NCBI GenBank assembly: GCA_003208835.1
Contig: QCVD01000020.1
Span: 1-45,821 of the forward strand
Direction of reading: 5' to 3'
From: Synechococcus sp. AG-683-C23
Lineage (GTDB): Bacteria > Cyanobacteriota > Cyanobacteriia > PCC-6307 > Cyanobiaceae
Length of the DNA: 45,821 nt
Shown: positions 18,382-29,389 of the stretch, one piece after another
Layout: each line of letters begins with the position of its first letter
Position numbering within the stretch: position 1 is the first letter of the stretch
Notes under the pieces: model-generated
Database searches by the model: none
The model's input: only the letters and a program-made list of their open reading frames with translations
Told to the model about the DNA's origin: nothing
Made by a program: the position numbers and the translations under genes

Positions 18382-19149
18382 ATGCTGCCCTGGTGGGATT
18401 TCCCGATTTTGATCGGGCTTGGCCTGTTGGCGGGCGGTCTTGCGGGCTTGTTGGGAATTGGCGGCGGGCTGATCTTTGCTCCGTTGTTGCTTTGGCTTGA
18501 TTTACCGGCCCACCAGGCGTTGGCGACGAGCAGTTTTGCCATTGTGCCTACGGCCCTGGCAGGCACCATTATTCACCTGCGCAGTGGCCGTATTCCCCTG
18601 CGTCCTGCGGCAGGGATTGGACTTGCGGCGTTTGCTTCGGCCTTGGTGTTCGGTGGTTTGGCCGATCGTGCCGCTGGCTGGATGCTGCTGGCGATGCAGA
18701 CGCTGCTATACATCGTTTTGGCGTTCTGCGTGCGTGAGCGACCGGCCACGGATGAGTCGACCGAAGCGTTGTCGACCCCTGTGCCTTGGTTAGCCGGGGT
18801 GGGCTGTATCGCTGGCTGGACCGCCGGGATGCTTGGCCTTGGCGGCGGTTTGGTGATGGTGCCCCTGATGAGTGGCCCCTTATCGGTTCCCATCCATCAG
18901 GCGGTGCGACTCAGCACGGTGGCTGTGCTGTGTTCTGCCAGTGCGGCGTCGCTCCAATTCGTGCATGAAGGCCGCGGCATCCCCTTGATGGGACTGCTGC
19001 TGGGTGGAGTGGCTGCCTTGGCTGCCCAGTGGACCGCGAGTCGTCTTGATCGATTTGATCCGGTGGTTTTGGTGCGCTGTTTGCGCGTTTTGGCCATCGT
19101 TCTGGCCATCGATAGCTGCCGACGGGCCGCCCAACTGTGGTTGAGCTGA
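18382..19149 (+). CDS. TauE/SafE-family membrane transporter
   Basis: A 255-residue polytopic membrane protein built from two repeats, each opening with a glycine-rich helix: GLLGIGGGLIFAPLLL (about residue 23) and GMLGLGGGLVMVPLM (about residue 150), followed by HQALATSS and HQAVRLST. This is the signature of the TauE/SafE (sulfite/organosulfonate exporter-like) family; the substrate cannot be read from sequence. ATG 18382 is preferred to TTG 18367. The start lies 14 bp from the divergent LipM/LplA-type gene, so promoters of the two must overlap the coding ends. Confidence 0.88.
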   Translation: MLPWWDFPILIGLGLLAGGLAGLLGIGGGLIFAPLLLWLDLPAHQALATSSFAIVPTALAGTIIHLRSGRIPLRPAAGIGLAAFASALVFGGLADRAAGWMLLAMQTLLYIVLAFCVRERPATDESTEALSTPVPWLAGVGCIAGWTAGMLGLGGGLVMVPLMSGPLSVPIHQAVRLSTVAVLCSASAASLQFVHEGRGIPLMGLLLGGVAALAAQWTASRLDRFDPVVLVRCLRVLAIVLAIDSCRRAAQLWLS

Positions 19150-19156
19150 GTGCTGT

Positions 19157-19627
19157 TCAGTTCAGCAGAGACCAAAAGCTGTCGTTGAGTTCGTAACCGA
19201 GGGCCGCAGACATTTGGGACAGGTTGCCGCGCATCGATCGGATGAGCTGCTCCTGGCACAGGTCATCCAGTTGCATCAACCGATGGGTGATCCATAGCTC
19301 AAGGGCCTGAGGGTCGAAGCGGAGTCCTTCCGTGCGGTTAAAGCTGTGGGGCACCACCATCGCAACGTGGCGAATCAGGCTGCCTTGATCCCGCTCCAGC
19401 ATCAGCGGTAGCCAGGGATAACGAGCATCGGCCCGCAATGCCCACAGCCGAGGCTCCGGACATTCCGCGAGTTCCCGTGGGTCATCTGCGTCCCTGGGCC
19501 AGTGAAAGTTGAGTCCCAGGACCGGTCCCTGTTCGAGCAGCTCGTTGAGGGGCTGATCGGACCAGATCCGCAACGGACTGAGATCGAGACGGCGGATTGA
19601 TTGGGCATCAATCAGGACCGGTTCCAT
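19157..19627 (-). CDS. CRR6-family NDH-1 maturation factor
   Basis: A 156-residue soluble protein starting MEPVLIDAQSIRRLDLSPL, with LNFHWPRD, EPRLWALRADARYPWLP and WITHRLMQLDDL, which match the CRR6 (DUF1817) family. In plants and cyanobacteria CRR6 is needed for assembly of the NdhI-containing arm of the NDH-1 complex. I use ATG 19627; the frame is open to 19708 but lacks family similarity there. Divergent from psaM with an 83-bp gap. The complex it would help assemble includes the NDH-1 CO2-uptake form encoded at 36.7-41.2 kb. Confidence 0.83.
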   Translation of the reverse strand: MEPVLIDAQSIRRLDLSPLRIWSDQPLNELLEQGPVLGLNFHWPRDADDPRELAECPEPRLWALRADARYPWLPLMLERDQGSLIRHVAMVVPHSFNRTEGLRFDPQALELWITHRLMQLDDLCQEQLIRSMRGNLSQMSAALGYELNDSFWSLLN

Positions 19628-19710
19628 GAGCAGGTGTGACAGGCCTTTGCGAATGATGGCCTGTAGAGCCCCCAAGGGAGAAGAATGGACTCGTTTGATG
19701 CACGTCATCC

Positions 19711-19815
19711 ATGGCCTCCACCCTTTCTTCCCCCGAGATCTTCATTGCTCTCGTGGTGGCCGCCCACGCAGCGATCTTGGCTTTACGTCTGTCGGTGAGC
19801 CTCTATCGCGCCTGA
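19711..19815 (+). CDS. psaM: Photosystem I subunit XII (PsaM)
   Basis: A 34-residue single-helix membrane protein: MASTLSSPEIFIALVVAAHA, then a hydrophobic run ending LRLSVSLYRA. Length and sequence match cyanobacterial PsaM, a small PSI subunit at the trimer interface that stabilises trimers. It is too short for ordinary ORF cut-offs and easily missed. ATG at 19711, TGA at 19813-19815. Divergent from the CRR6 gene, so two photosynthetic-complex genes share an 83-bp promoter region. Confidence 0.93.
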   Translation: MASTLSSPEIFIALVVAAHAAILALRLSVSLYRA

Positions 19816-19891
19816 GCCCAGTCACTCATTGATGGGATGACCTTGGCATCGGTAGCGGGGTGCGTTACAAGCGGATAAAGCGTTTTATTCC

Positions 19892-20248
19892 TTGTCTTCG
19901 TCTCAGGTTCGAGCACAGTCACCATCTCGGCCTGATGCAGCATCCCTCGCAGCCGCTATTCAGCTGCAGACCGATCGCCTTGAGATTCAATGCAGCGTCA
20001 TGGCCTTGGCAGTGAAAGTTGGTTTGGTGATTTTGGGGGGTGTCAGTTTGATTCGCCTGTCTGGTGCTTATCAAGAGCGCCTCGACCGTCATGGGGAGTT
20101 GGCTGCAGTTGTGGCCGTGGAGTCTGTGAAATTAGAGGCACTTCAACAGCGATTTGATCGTGTGTTCAGTATTGGCGGCGAGCAACGCCTGATGGGTGAA
20201 CAGGATCAGTGGATTGCTCCAAATCGAATTCGCATCATTTGGCGCTGA
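19892..20248 (+). CDS. Unknown protein with one membrane segment
   Basis: A 118-residue protein, TTG start at 19892 (MSSSQVRAQ). A polar N terminus of about 35 residues is followed by one hydrophobic helix (about 37-57, MALAVKVGLVILGGVSLIRL), then a charged helical region (YQERLDRHGELAA, KLEALQQRFDRVF) that could form a coiled coil, and a basic C-terminal NRIRIIWR. I do not recognise the family. It lies between psaM and por on the same strand. Confidence 0.6.
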   Translation: MSSSQVRAQSPSRPDAASLAAAIQLQTDRLEIQCSVMALAVKVGLVILGGVSLIRLSGAYQERLDRHGELAAVVAVESVKLEALQQRFDRVFSIGGEQRLMGEQDQWIAPNRIRIIWR

Positions 20249-20306
20249 GTTTCGTCACCCTTGGCTTCAACGATTTTCTGGTGACGTTCAACATTTTTTC
20301 TTTTGA

Positions 20307-21272
<966 letters not shown>

Positions 21273-21288
21273 AGTGCTTAAAGATCCG

Positions 21289-22137
21289 TTATTGGGGAAG
21301 CCAACGTTGTGGAACTTTAATCCCTCGATGATTTAACCCTTCGATCTCTCTGCATGTAATAGCTTCGCAAAGCAGGCGGAATTGTAAGGGCGGTATATTG
21401 TTGGACGTAGTATTAATTTTTCGTCCCAGATCTCCATTATTTGTGTAGTTGTGATCGGAGATTTTGAGGAACTGTTCAATCGATCTGAGGAATTCTAATG
21501 GCTTGTCTTGGATGTCATCAAAGATGAGTGCCTTGACGTTCTCAATGCCAAGCCCTGCACGAGCATTGTCGAGATTAAAGCAGTATTGGCTGTGAATTTT
21601 GGCTGAACGTGTGGCTAGAAAAGTTGATGCCTGCTGCATGAGTTGTGCTTCAGTAGCCTGGCTATTGGGCTTCTGACTGAACTTGAATTGACTCCATAGG
21701 CGTTCGCAAGGTTCTCTAAGAATATAAATTGCCTTGATTTGATTGCTGATATCTTGTTTAATTTTTTGCCAGCCTTGTTTGTTGATTAATGCAGAGAGGT
21801 TGCTAAAGTCCGCATTCCAATGATGGTCAGTAATCGTCTCATTGAATAGACTTTTATACCATTTAATGGTCTTCTCTCCAGGGATGTATGCATGTTCATA
21901 CCATTCTTGAATGCTGCTCTGCCGTTCGACTCGTAGGTGCTGTATGCCTTTAAGTCTAGCGTTAAGCCGCCGACTTAAGTGTTGCTTAGTTAAAGGATTG
22001 TGGTCTGTATAATAATCGGCTAGAAAATGTATTTCTTTTTCGGGAGTAAAGTTGATCTCGGGATGTCTTGATAAGAAGGAATAAACCCATGTTGTCCCAG
22101 CCTTCATTGCCCCAATGCTTAGAAAAAGTCTTTGCAT
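21289..22137 (-). CDS. Sulfotransferase-domain protein
   Basis: A 282-residue protein with a PAPS-type P-loop-like start: LSIGAMKAGTTWVYSFLSRH (5'-phosphosulfate loop), a NADFSN strand and ILREPCERLWSQFKFS, which matches the 3'-phosphate-binding block. The target (sugar, lipid or polysaccharide) is unknown; such genes often modify surface polysaccharides. It is clearly AT-richer than por and chlL and uses rarer codons, which points to transfer. It follows chlL on the same strand after 41 bp, so it could be read through from the chl operon. It meets por 3' end to 3' end with 16 bp between. Confidence 0.8.
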   Translation of the reverse strand: MQRLFLSIGAMKAGTTWVYSFLSRHPEINFTPEKEIHFLADYYTDHNPLTKQHLSRRLNARLKGIQHLRVERQSSIQEWYEHAYIPGEKTIKWYKSLFNETITDHHWNADFSNLSALINKQGWQKIKQDISNQIKAIYILREPCERLWSQFKFSQKPNSQATEAQLMQQASTFLATRSAKIHSQYCFNLDNARAGLGIENVKALIFDDIQDKPLEFLRSIEQFLKISDHNYTNNGDLGRKINTTSNNIPPLQFRLLCEAITCREIEGLNHRGIKVPQRWLPQ

Positions 22138-22178
22138 TGGAGCGGGGGCTATGAATTGTTGGCTTGCTGGTAATGAAC

Positions 22179-23078
<900 letters not shown>

Positions 23079-23164
23079 CTATTTAGGTGTATTCAAGGCC
23101 AGCGATGACCTGTGTGCATTGATCAGGGTTGATTTGACATAAGTGGTTGGACAGTGTTCATTCC

Positions 23165-23180
23165 CCCATAAACTTATGGG
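23165..23180. promoter_or_regulatory. Palindrome between chlB and chlL
   Basis: CCCATA-AACT-TATGGG, a perfect 6-bp dyad with 4-nt spacer, lies in the 149-bp gap between the chlB stop (23228) and the chlL start (23078). It could be an operator for chlL or a small RNA hairpin; no T run follows on the minus strand. Confidence 0.35.
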
Positions 23181-23227
23181 TGTTCTTGGTAGTAAATACT
23201 GATGCGAGATAAAGGAGCTTTTGATAA

Positions 23228-24850
23228 TCAAGCGCTGTAATGCGCTTTGGCGTCGTAGAGCGTTTCGCTGTCGATCCTAATCAGGCCTTTCTCTTTGGCA
23301 AAGGCTTCTGTGTTGCGGCGCACTTTGCCCCGCACAAAGAAGGGGATCTTTTTCAATTCCGCTTCTCCGTCAACCGTCCACTCCAAGGTGGCTGTCGCGA
23401 CAGCCACTGCTGATCCCTCTGCCGATCCCTCTGTCTCAGTGGCACTGTCCGCGATGGCTGCGGGCCCCCCTTCAACCTGGGCGCTTTGGAGTCCGCCTAA
23501 GTGCCCAAGATGACTTTGATGCCCGTCGACGAACTCAAAGTCGTGGCGGAACATTCCAATCAGATGCTCTTCAAGCCCCATCATCAAGGGGTGAACCCAG
23601 CTGTCGAAAATCACATTGGCGCCTTCCCAGCCCATTTGAGGGCTGAATCGCGCAGGCACATCTTGGACGTGCATTGGCGTACTAATCACAGCGCAAGGGA
23701 TGCCTAGCCTTTTGGCGCTGTGGCGTTCCATCTGTGTGCCGAGCACCAGCTCTGGTACGGCTTCTGCCATGGCGGCTTCCACCGCCAGGTAGTCGTCACT
23801 GATTAGGGCCTCTAACCCGAGGGCTTTTGCTGCAGCTCGCACGGGGCGAGCCATCTCCCGGCTGTAGGTGCCGATCCCCACCACCTGAAAGCCAAGCTCT
23901 TCATTGGCAATTCGGGCCGCAGCCAACACGTGGCTGCCGTCTCCAAAAATGAACACCCGTTTGCCGGTGAGGTACGTGGAGTCCACCGACGCGGAGTACC
24001 AAGGCAATTTGGAACTTTGCTCTCCCTCTCGTGCATCGGGTGCCTCCATGCCAAGGAGGTTGTGGGTTTCTGCGAGGAAATCGGCTGTCGCTCCCACTCC
24101 GATGGGCATCGTTCGCGTGAAGGGAATCCCAAACTGCCGCTCCATCCAGCTGCAACAGGATTCGGCAATTTCTGCATAGAGGCAGACATTGAGATCAGCA
24201 TCTGGAAGGCGCATGATGTCGGCCACCGTTGCCTCGAGAGGGATAACAGTATTCACATCAATGCCATGACTAGCCAGTAGTCGGCTGATTTCGATCACAT
24301 CATCGCGGCAGCGGAAACCCAGAAGTGAGGGGCCAATCAGATTGACGCGGGGGCGACGACCTGCTTCCTTCCATCGCGTGGGGTCATGCCCCTCCGCTGC
24401 AGCCCCATGATTTTTGAGTAGGCCGCGCACCAATTGGTACAGCGTTTCTGACGCGCCCCAATTTTCTTTTTTGCTGTAAGCCGGAAGCTCGAGGCTCACA
24501 ATCGGGAGATCGAAGCCCATCCCTCCGGCAAGAGCTCCGGGTTGATCTTGGATCAATTCCGCTGTGCAGCTTTCACCCACAAGCAGGGCGTCGGGCTTGA
24601 AGCGTTCAACGGCTTCACGGATGTGGCGCTTCACCAGCTCCGCTGTGTCGCCGCCCAGGTCCCGTGCTTGAAATGTGGTGTATGTCACGGGGGGGCGTTT
24701 GCCCCGCCGTTCAATCATGGTGAAGAGAAGATCCGCGTAGGTATCTCCTTGCGGAGCATGAAGGACGTAGTGCACGCCTTTCATGGATGCCGCAATGCGC
24801 ATCGCCCCCACATGGGGAGGGCCTTCATAGGTCCAGAGCGTTAATTCCAT
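23228..24850 (-). CDS. chlB: Light-independent protochlorophyllide reductase subunit B
   Basis: One of two NifDK-like subunits that hold the catalytic [4Fe-4S] cluster and protochlorophyllide. The 540-residue protein begins [20 protein letters not shown], includes [28 protein letters not shown] and the C-terminal DPOR-B domain ([20 protein letters not shown]) after an Ala/Glu/Ser-rich linker around residues 455-490. This linker is the variable joint of ChlB. It is downstream of chlN (56-bp gap) and upstream of chlL. Confidence 0.97.
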   Translation of the reverse strand: MELTLWTYEGPPHVGAMRIAASMKGVHYVLHAPQGDTYADLLFTMIERRGKRPPVTYTTFQARDLGGDTAELVKRHIREAVERFKPDALLVGESCTAELIQDQPGALAGGMGFDLPIVSLELPAYSKKENWGASETLYQLVRGLLKNHGAAAEGHDPTRWKEAGRRPRVNLIGPSLLGFRCRDDVIEISRLLASHGIDVNTVIPLEATVADIMRLPDADLNVCLYAEIAESCCSWMERQFGIPFTRTMPIGVGATADFLAETHNLLGMEAPDAREGEQSSKLPWYSASVDSTYLTGKRVFIFGDGSHVLAAARIANEELGFQVVGIGTYSREMARPVRAAAKALGLEALISDDYLAVEAAMAEAVPELVLGTQMERHSAKRLGIPCAVISTPMHVQDVPARFSPQMGWEGANVIFDSWVHPLMMGLEEHLIGMFRHDFEFVDGHQSHLGHLGGLQSAQVEGGPAAIADSATETEGSAEGSAVAVATATLEWTVDGEAELKKIPFFVRGKVRRNTEAFAKEKGLIRIDSETLYDAKAHYSA

Positions 24851-24906
24851 GGCAGATCACAAACGAGGGGGGCTTAAAAAGGCGAAACGATGATGTGCGG
24901 TCGTCG

Positions 24907-26166
<1,260 letters not shown>

Positions 26167-26585
26167 TCACTTCAATTTGCTGAGGAAAAGCCTGTTTGGC
26201 TGAATAGTTCTCAAACTCTTTGGGATCGGTTGCCTGGGTAGGCCGGAGCTCTCCCACTCATTAACTTGAATTGAAGATAAACGCTGGGATTGGCGAGGCT
26301 TAACAGCAGGGCTTTGATAAAGCCTCACTGTTCGGAAGTCATAAAAGATGTTTTAAGTATGGCCGACGACTTGAAGATATTTTGCAGCGATGTTGATGTT
26401 TTGGGAGCAAAATTTATGGTCGGTCAGATGATGACTAATATTTTTTTCTTGACTACTTGTTGCATTTGATCTTTAAAGAGTTTATTGGCTGCGCAGTCTT
26501 AATCGTTTGCGATTGGTGTTGGGCTTTGTACCTTCACGCTTTCAATGGGTTGCTGGCCTAATCGTGATGTTGATCTCGGCCGCTA

Positions 26586-26607
26586 CTCGTTTTTATTTGT
26601 AAACGAG
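26586..26607. other. Short hairpin in the chlN upstream region
   Basis: CTCGTTT-TTATTTGT-AAACGAG, a perfect 7-bp stem with an 8-nt loop, in DNA with no gene. It is of unknown use and could be part of a small RNA that ends at the terminator 100 bp to the right. Confidence 0.35.
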
Positions 26608-26702
26608 CCAAGGTTTAGGGCTGATGGGCATTGAATCAAGCGGATCTGCAGATTTGTAAGATCTGACTACAAGTGTGAAGTTGTGAGCTTGAAAGCAACC
26701 AA

Positions 26703-26738
26703 AAAGCACCACCAAACATTGTTGTTTGGTGGTGCTTT
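26703..26738 (-). terminator. Bidirectional-looking intrinsic terminator
   Basis: A perfect 16-bp stem (AAAGCACCACCAAACA and its complement) with a TTGT loop. On the minus strand it ends in TTTTTGG, about 46 bp past the stop of the unknown gene at 26785, which it most likely terminates. In the plus direction the hairpin is followed by TTTACTTT, so it could also stop plus-strand transcription. Confidence 0.85.
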
Positions 26739-26784
26739 ACTTTATCCATCACGATCAAATTTATGGGTGAAGACGAGTTTTTGA

Positions 26785-27174
26785 TTAGAGCCGTCGTCTA
26801 AAGCCGTCGTAACGCTCATTTTCGGAACGCTCTGTGCTGTTAAGCCGACTCAAATTCCAGACGTTTCGGCTCACACGTCGAGCCACCAGTCCACCGCGTT
26901 CGACGCGTTCGGTGCCGGGTCGAGCTCCCAGCAGCATCGTCACTTCCGCTGTTGTCAATGGCGCACCAGTGTCGATGGCAAGAGCTGTGAGCTCGAGCCT
27001 TTGACGCAATTGACGGGCTCGTTCTGTGGTGCTGTTGGCGTCCGGAGCGAGCCAAGGCAAATCAACTTGACCATCTTGTGCCAAGCGTTGCATTAAGCCG
27101 AAGCTCACCATGCCGAGAGCTTGATCGGCATTGAGCTCAAGGGCATTGGTAGGGGTTTGATCCACGGTCGCCAT
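26785..27174 (-). CDS. Unknown protein divergent from csoS1D
   Basis: A 129-residue soluble protein without signal peptide or membrane segment. The C-terminal half (LTTAEVTMLLGARPG, then GGLVARRVSRNVWNLSR) has the pattern of a helix-turn-helix followed by a basic wing and could bind nucleic acid; this is inference from shape only. The N-terminal half is Gln/Leu-rich and helical. It is divergent from csoS1D with 113 bp between, and ends in a strong terminator, so it is a transcription unit of its own at the edge of the carboxysome locus. Confidence 0.7.
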   Translation of the reverse strand: MATVDQTPTNALELNADQALGMVSFGLMQRLAQDGQVDLPWLAPDANSTTERARQLRQRLELTALAIDTGAPLTTAEVTMLLGARPGTERVERGGLVARRVSRNVWNLSRLNSTERSENERYDGFRRRL

Positions 27175-27287
27175 AGGTCAAAGGATCGATTAATCGGACG
27201 GTATCGCTTGCGTTCCAACACGCAAGATCGCAGGGATGATCCATTGCTGGCCGTATTCGGTAAGAAATCGTCCGGTACACTCGCTCG

Positions 27288-28076
27288 ATGACCCGATTCG
27301 CCAGCTTCGAGGAACGGGAGCGGCGGCTTGGTGGTAGCTCGCTCGTGACAGGTACAGAGGTGCAGAAGCGCTCTGCCGCTGGAGCCAGCTGCGTGGTCAC
27401 AACCGACTCGGAATCGCCGCGGTTGTTGCGCCAAAACAGCCATATTCAGTCCATTGAGCTGCGCACGTACGTCTTTATTGATTCGCTCCAGCCGCAACTA
27501 GCGGCTTATATGGGAACGGTGAGTCAGGGATTTCTTCCCATACCGGGCGATGCATGTCTCTGGATGGAGGTGTCGCCGGGTATGGCTGTGCATCGCGTTA
27601 CCGATATTGCGCTGAAGGCCAGCAATGTTCGGCTCGGCCAAATGGTGGTGGAACGGGCTTTTGGCTCCATGGCCCTCTACCACCGTGATCAGAGCACGGT
27701 GTTGCATTCCGGTGATGTGGTGCTGGAAGCCATCGGCAGCACCATTGAGCAGCGCAACCCAGCTGAAGTGAGCTGGACTGAGGTGATCCGCGCCATCACC
27801 CCCGATCACGCCGTGCTGATTAATCGTCAGAACCGCCGCGGATCGATGATCGAGGCGGGGATGAGCATGTTCATCCTTGAAACAGAGCCAGCTGGTTATG
27901 TGCTGATAGCGGCCAATGAAGCCGAAAAATCCTCAAACATCACGCTGGTGGACGTGAAGGCTGTGGGCGCCTTTGGGCGACTCACGTTGGCTGGTCGTGA
28001 GGGTGATGTGGAGGAGGCTGCGGCGGCAGCGATGCGTGCCATTGAAATGGTCAATCGCAGTGCGGCATTTCGCTGA
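27288..28076 (+). CDS. csoS1D: Carboxysome tandem-BMC shell protein CsoS1D
   Basis: A trimer-forming shell protein with two BMC domains that makes gated pseudohexamers, thought to let larger metabolites such as RuBP pass. The 262-residue protein has a polar leader (about residues 1-50), BMC domain 1 (about 55-150, with [13 protein letters not shown]) and domain 2 (about 155-258, with [17 protein letters not shown] and [16 protein letters not shown]). Glu122-Arg123 match the gate pair known from the Prochlorococcus protein. The leader contains VTGTEV (residues 20-25), like the repeats of CsoS2. It sits upstream of the main operon, separated by the minus-strand rdgB. Confidence 0.93.
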   Translation: MTRFASFEERERRLGGSSLVTGTEVQKRSAAGASCVVTTDSESPRLLRQNSHIQSIELRTYVFIDSLQPQLAAYMGTVSQGFLPIPGDACLWMEVSPGMAVHRVTDIALKASNVRLGQMVVERAFGSMALYHRDQSTVLHSGDVVLEAIGSTIEQRNPAEVSWTEVIRAITPDHAVLINRQNRRGSMIEAGMSMFILETEPAGYVLIAANEAEKSSNITLVDVKAVGAFGRLTLAGREGDVEEAAAAAMRAIEMVNRSAAFR

Positions 28077-28081
28077 GATCC

Positions 28082-28663
28082 TCAGCGAAGGTTCAAATAT
28101 TTTTGTAAGTGCGTTGCAAGAGCGCGTGCCGCTTTTCCTCGACTTCCGAGCCGACTGAGTTGTGACCCATTCAGTTGGCCATAGGTACAGCCGGCTTCGC
28201 GCACCCAAAGCAACGACTCATACCCACCATCGGGATAGGCAGGTGCCTTCAAAATTTCACCCCAGCACACCCCTTCTGCCGCAGCAACGCAGTTGCCCAT
28301 TGGATCGCTGAGCACCATGGTGCTTTTGAAGCACGCGCTTCGATAGGGAATGTCTCCCAATTCGTCGAGGATTCGTTGAACTTTGGCTTGATCGCCTGTT
28401 GCGTAACGGGCTGAGTACAGACCAGGAGCTCCTTGGAGAGCATCCACCTCAAGCCCTGAATCGTCTGCGATGGCCCAGCCGTTCGTTCTTAGGGCAGCGG
28501 CTGTTGCCTTCAAGTCAGCATTCTCTTGGTAGGTGTCACCTGTTTCCTCAACGTTCAGATCGTCAGGTTGGCGTTGAACCAGGAGTGGAAGAGGGCCAAG
28601 CATGGCTTCGATCTCTGCGACCTTGATCGGGTTGCCGCTGGCAATGGTCAGAAGCTGGCTCAA
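28082..28663 (-). CDS. rdgB: Non-canonical purine NTP pyrophosphatase (RdgB/HAM1)
   Basis: Hydrolyses ITP, dITP and XTP to monophosphates, cleaning the nucleotide pool. The 193-residue protein has ASGNPIKVAEIEAML (substrate-binding Ser/Asn/Lys), ENADLKATAA, ADDSGLEVDALQGAPGLYSA and the C-terminal SRLGSRGKAARAL; all are HAM1 hallmarks. It lies between csoS1D (convergent, 5 bp apart) and the carboxysome operon (divergent, 346 bp). This placement next to cso genes recurs in marine picocyanobacteria, but no functional link is known to me. Confidence 0.94.
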   Translation of the reverse strand: MSQLLTIASGNPIKVAEIEAMLGPLPLLVQRQPDDLNVEETGDTYQENADLKATAAALRTNGWAIADDSGLEVDALQGAPGLYSARYATGDQAKVQRILDELGDIPYRSACFKSTMVLSDPMGNCVAAAEGVCWGEILKAPAYPDGGYESLLWVREAGCTYGQLNGSQLSRLGSRGKAARALATHLQKYLNLR

Positions 28664-28765
28664 GGGTGACCCAGGGATGAGGCAACCATTCTGTGGTGAG
28701 GACCCCTAGGAACGATTATTTCGACGCCTGTAACAGCAAAAAAGATTAGAAGTTGCAGGCCGTCT

Positions 28766-28813
28766 GCAGCACGAAGAAATGCTGCGGTTTGTAAAGCTAT
28801 GGCGTTACAAACC
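28766..28813. promoter_or_regulatory. Two abutting perfect inverted repeats upstream of csoS1
   Basis: The first dyad is GCAGCA-N8-TGCTGC (28766-28785). It is followed at once by GGTTTGTAA-N10-TTACAAACC (28786-28813), with 9-bp perfect arms. The second has the size and T...A symmetry of a LysR-type (CbbR/NdhR-like) operator. It is about 197 bp before csoS1 and 122 bp before rdgB, so it could serve either. RNA hairpins are the alternative reading. Confidence 0.5.
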
Positions 28814-28822
28814 TCGTAGCAA

Positions 28823-28865
28823 CGAACTGTGCGGAAGTGCATACACGGCTTCCCACAGCAGTTCG
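28823..28865 (+). other. Imperfect stem-loop in the probable csoS1 leader
   Basis: CGAACTG at 28823-28829 pairs with CAGTTCG at 28859-28865, and an inner GGAAG/CTTCC pair continues the stem after a small bulge. It could be part of the 5' untranslated region if transcription starts upstream. Confidence 0.35.
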
Positions 28866-29009
28866 GAACAGTCAGGGACAGGCTGATAAGCAGAGCTTAT
28901 TAAGTTCAGCATGGACAGTGATCGAGATAGCTCCCGGAAACGCTTGACGGCGAGGGTCTCGGCAGAGCAATGTCCCGAGCGAACATTCCAAACCTTTTTC
29001 CGGTAGGCA

Positions 29010-29321
29010 ATGGCTAACGAAACCATGGGTATCGCTCTCGGCATGATCGAGACTCGCGGCCTGGTTCCCGCGATTGAAGCCGCTGATGCGATGACCAAAG
29101 CCGCCGAAGTGCGTCTTATTGGTCGTGAGTTCGTCGGCGGCGGTTATGTGACCGTCTTGGTCCGCGGTGAAACCGGTGCTGTTAACGCTGCAGTCCGTGC
29201 AGGTGCAGATGCTTGCGAGCGTGTTGGCGACGGCCTGGTTGCCGCTCACATCATTGCTCGCCCCCACCGCGAAGTGGAGCCTGCATTGGGCAACGGCAAT
29301 TTCCTTGGTCAAAAGGACTGA
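29010..29321 (+). CDS. csoS1A: Major carboxysome shell hexamer protein
   Basis: Single-BMC-domain protein of 103 residues that tiles the facets of the alpha-carboxysome as hexamers with a small central pore. It opens with MGIALGMIETRGLVPAIEAA, then GREFVGGGYVTVLVRG and VNAAVRAGADACERVGDGLV; all are typical. First gene of the operon and, as in other alpha-cyanobacteria, placed directly before rbcL (68-bp gap). A 37-bp stretch (29062-29098) is identical to csoS1E 7.3 kb away. Confidence 0.97.
   Translation: MANETMGIALGMIETRGLVPAIEAADAMTKAAEVRLIGREFVGGGYVTVLVRGETGAVNAAVRAGADACERVGDGLVAAHIIARPHREVEPALGNGNFLGQKD
29062..29098 (+). repeat. 37-bp tract identical to part of csoS1E (copy 1)
   Basis: Exact direct repeat of 36379-36415, in the codons for VPAIEAADAMTK. 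Both copies are coding, in the same orientation, with high but interrupted identity on either side. Confidence 0.9.
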
Positions 29322-29389
29322 GACCAATTGAGCCTCAAATGAGGCCATCACGTCTCACCCCCCTTTTTACCGATTAACGGAAATTTCCC

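Larger units (their letters stand above)
28664..29009. promoter_or_regulatory. 346-bp regulatory region of the carboxysome operon
   Basis: Divergent gap between rdgB and csoS1. No small gene is evident. It contains two abutting perfect dyads (28766-28813), an imperfect stem-loop (28823-28865), and the short palindrome ATAAGC-AGA-GCTTAT (28886-28900). The operon promoter(s) must lie here, but I could not fix a single -35/-10 pair with confidence. Confidence 0.7.

Noticed and set aside
20250-20300. CGTCACC...GGTGACG hairpin before por
   Set aside because: The arms are only 7 bp and the loop is long; the T-rich stretch after it is 10 or more bases away. Too weak to list as a terminator.
26359-26469. 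36-codon frame MADDLKIF... upstream of chlN
   Set aside because: No ribosome-binding site, AT-rich surroundings and no family resemblance; chance occurrence is likely.
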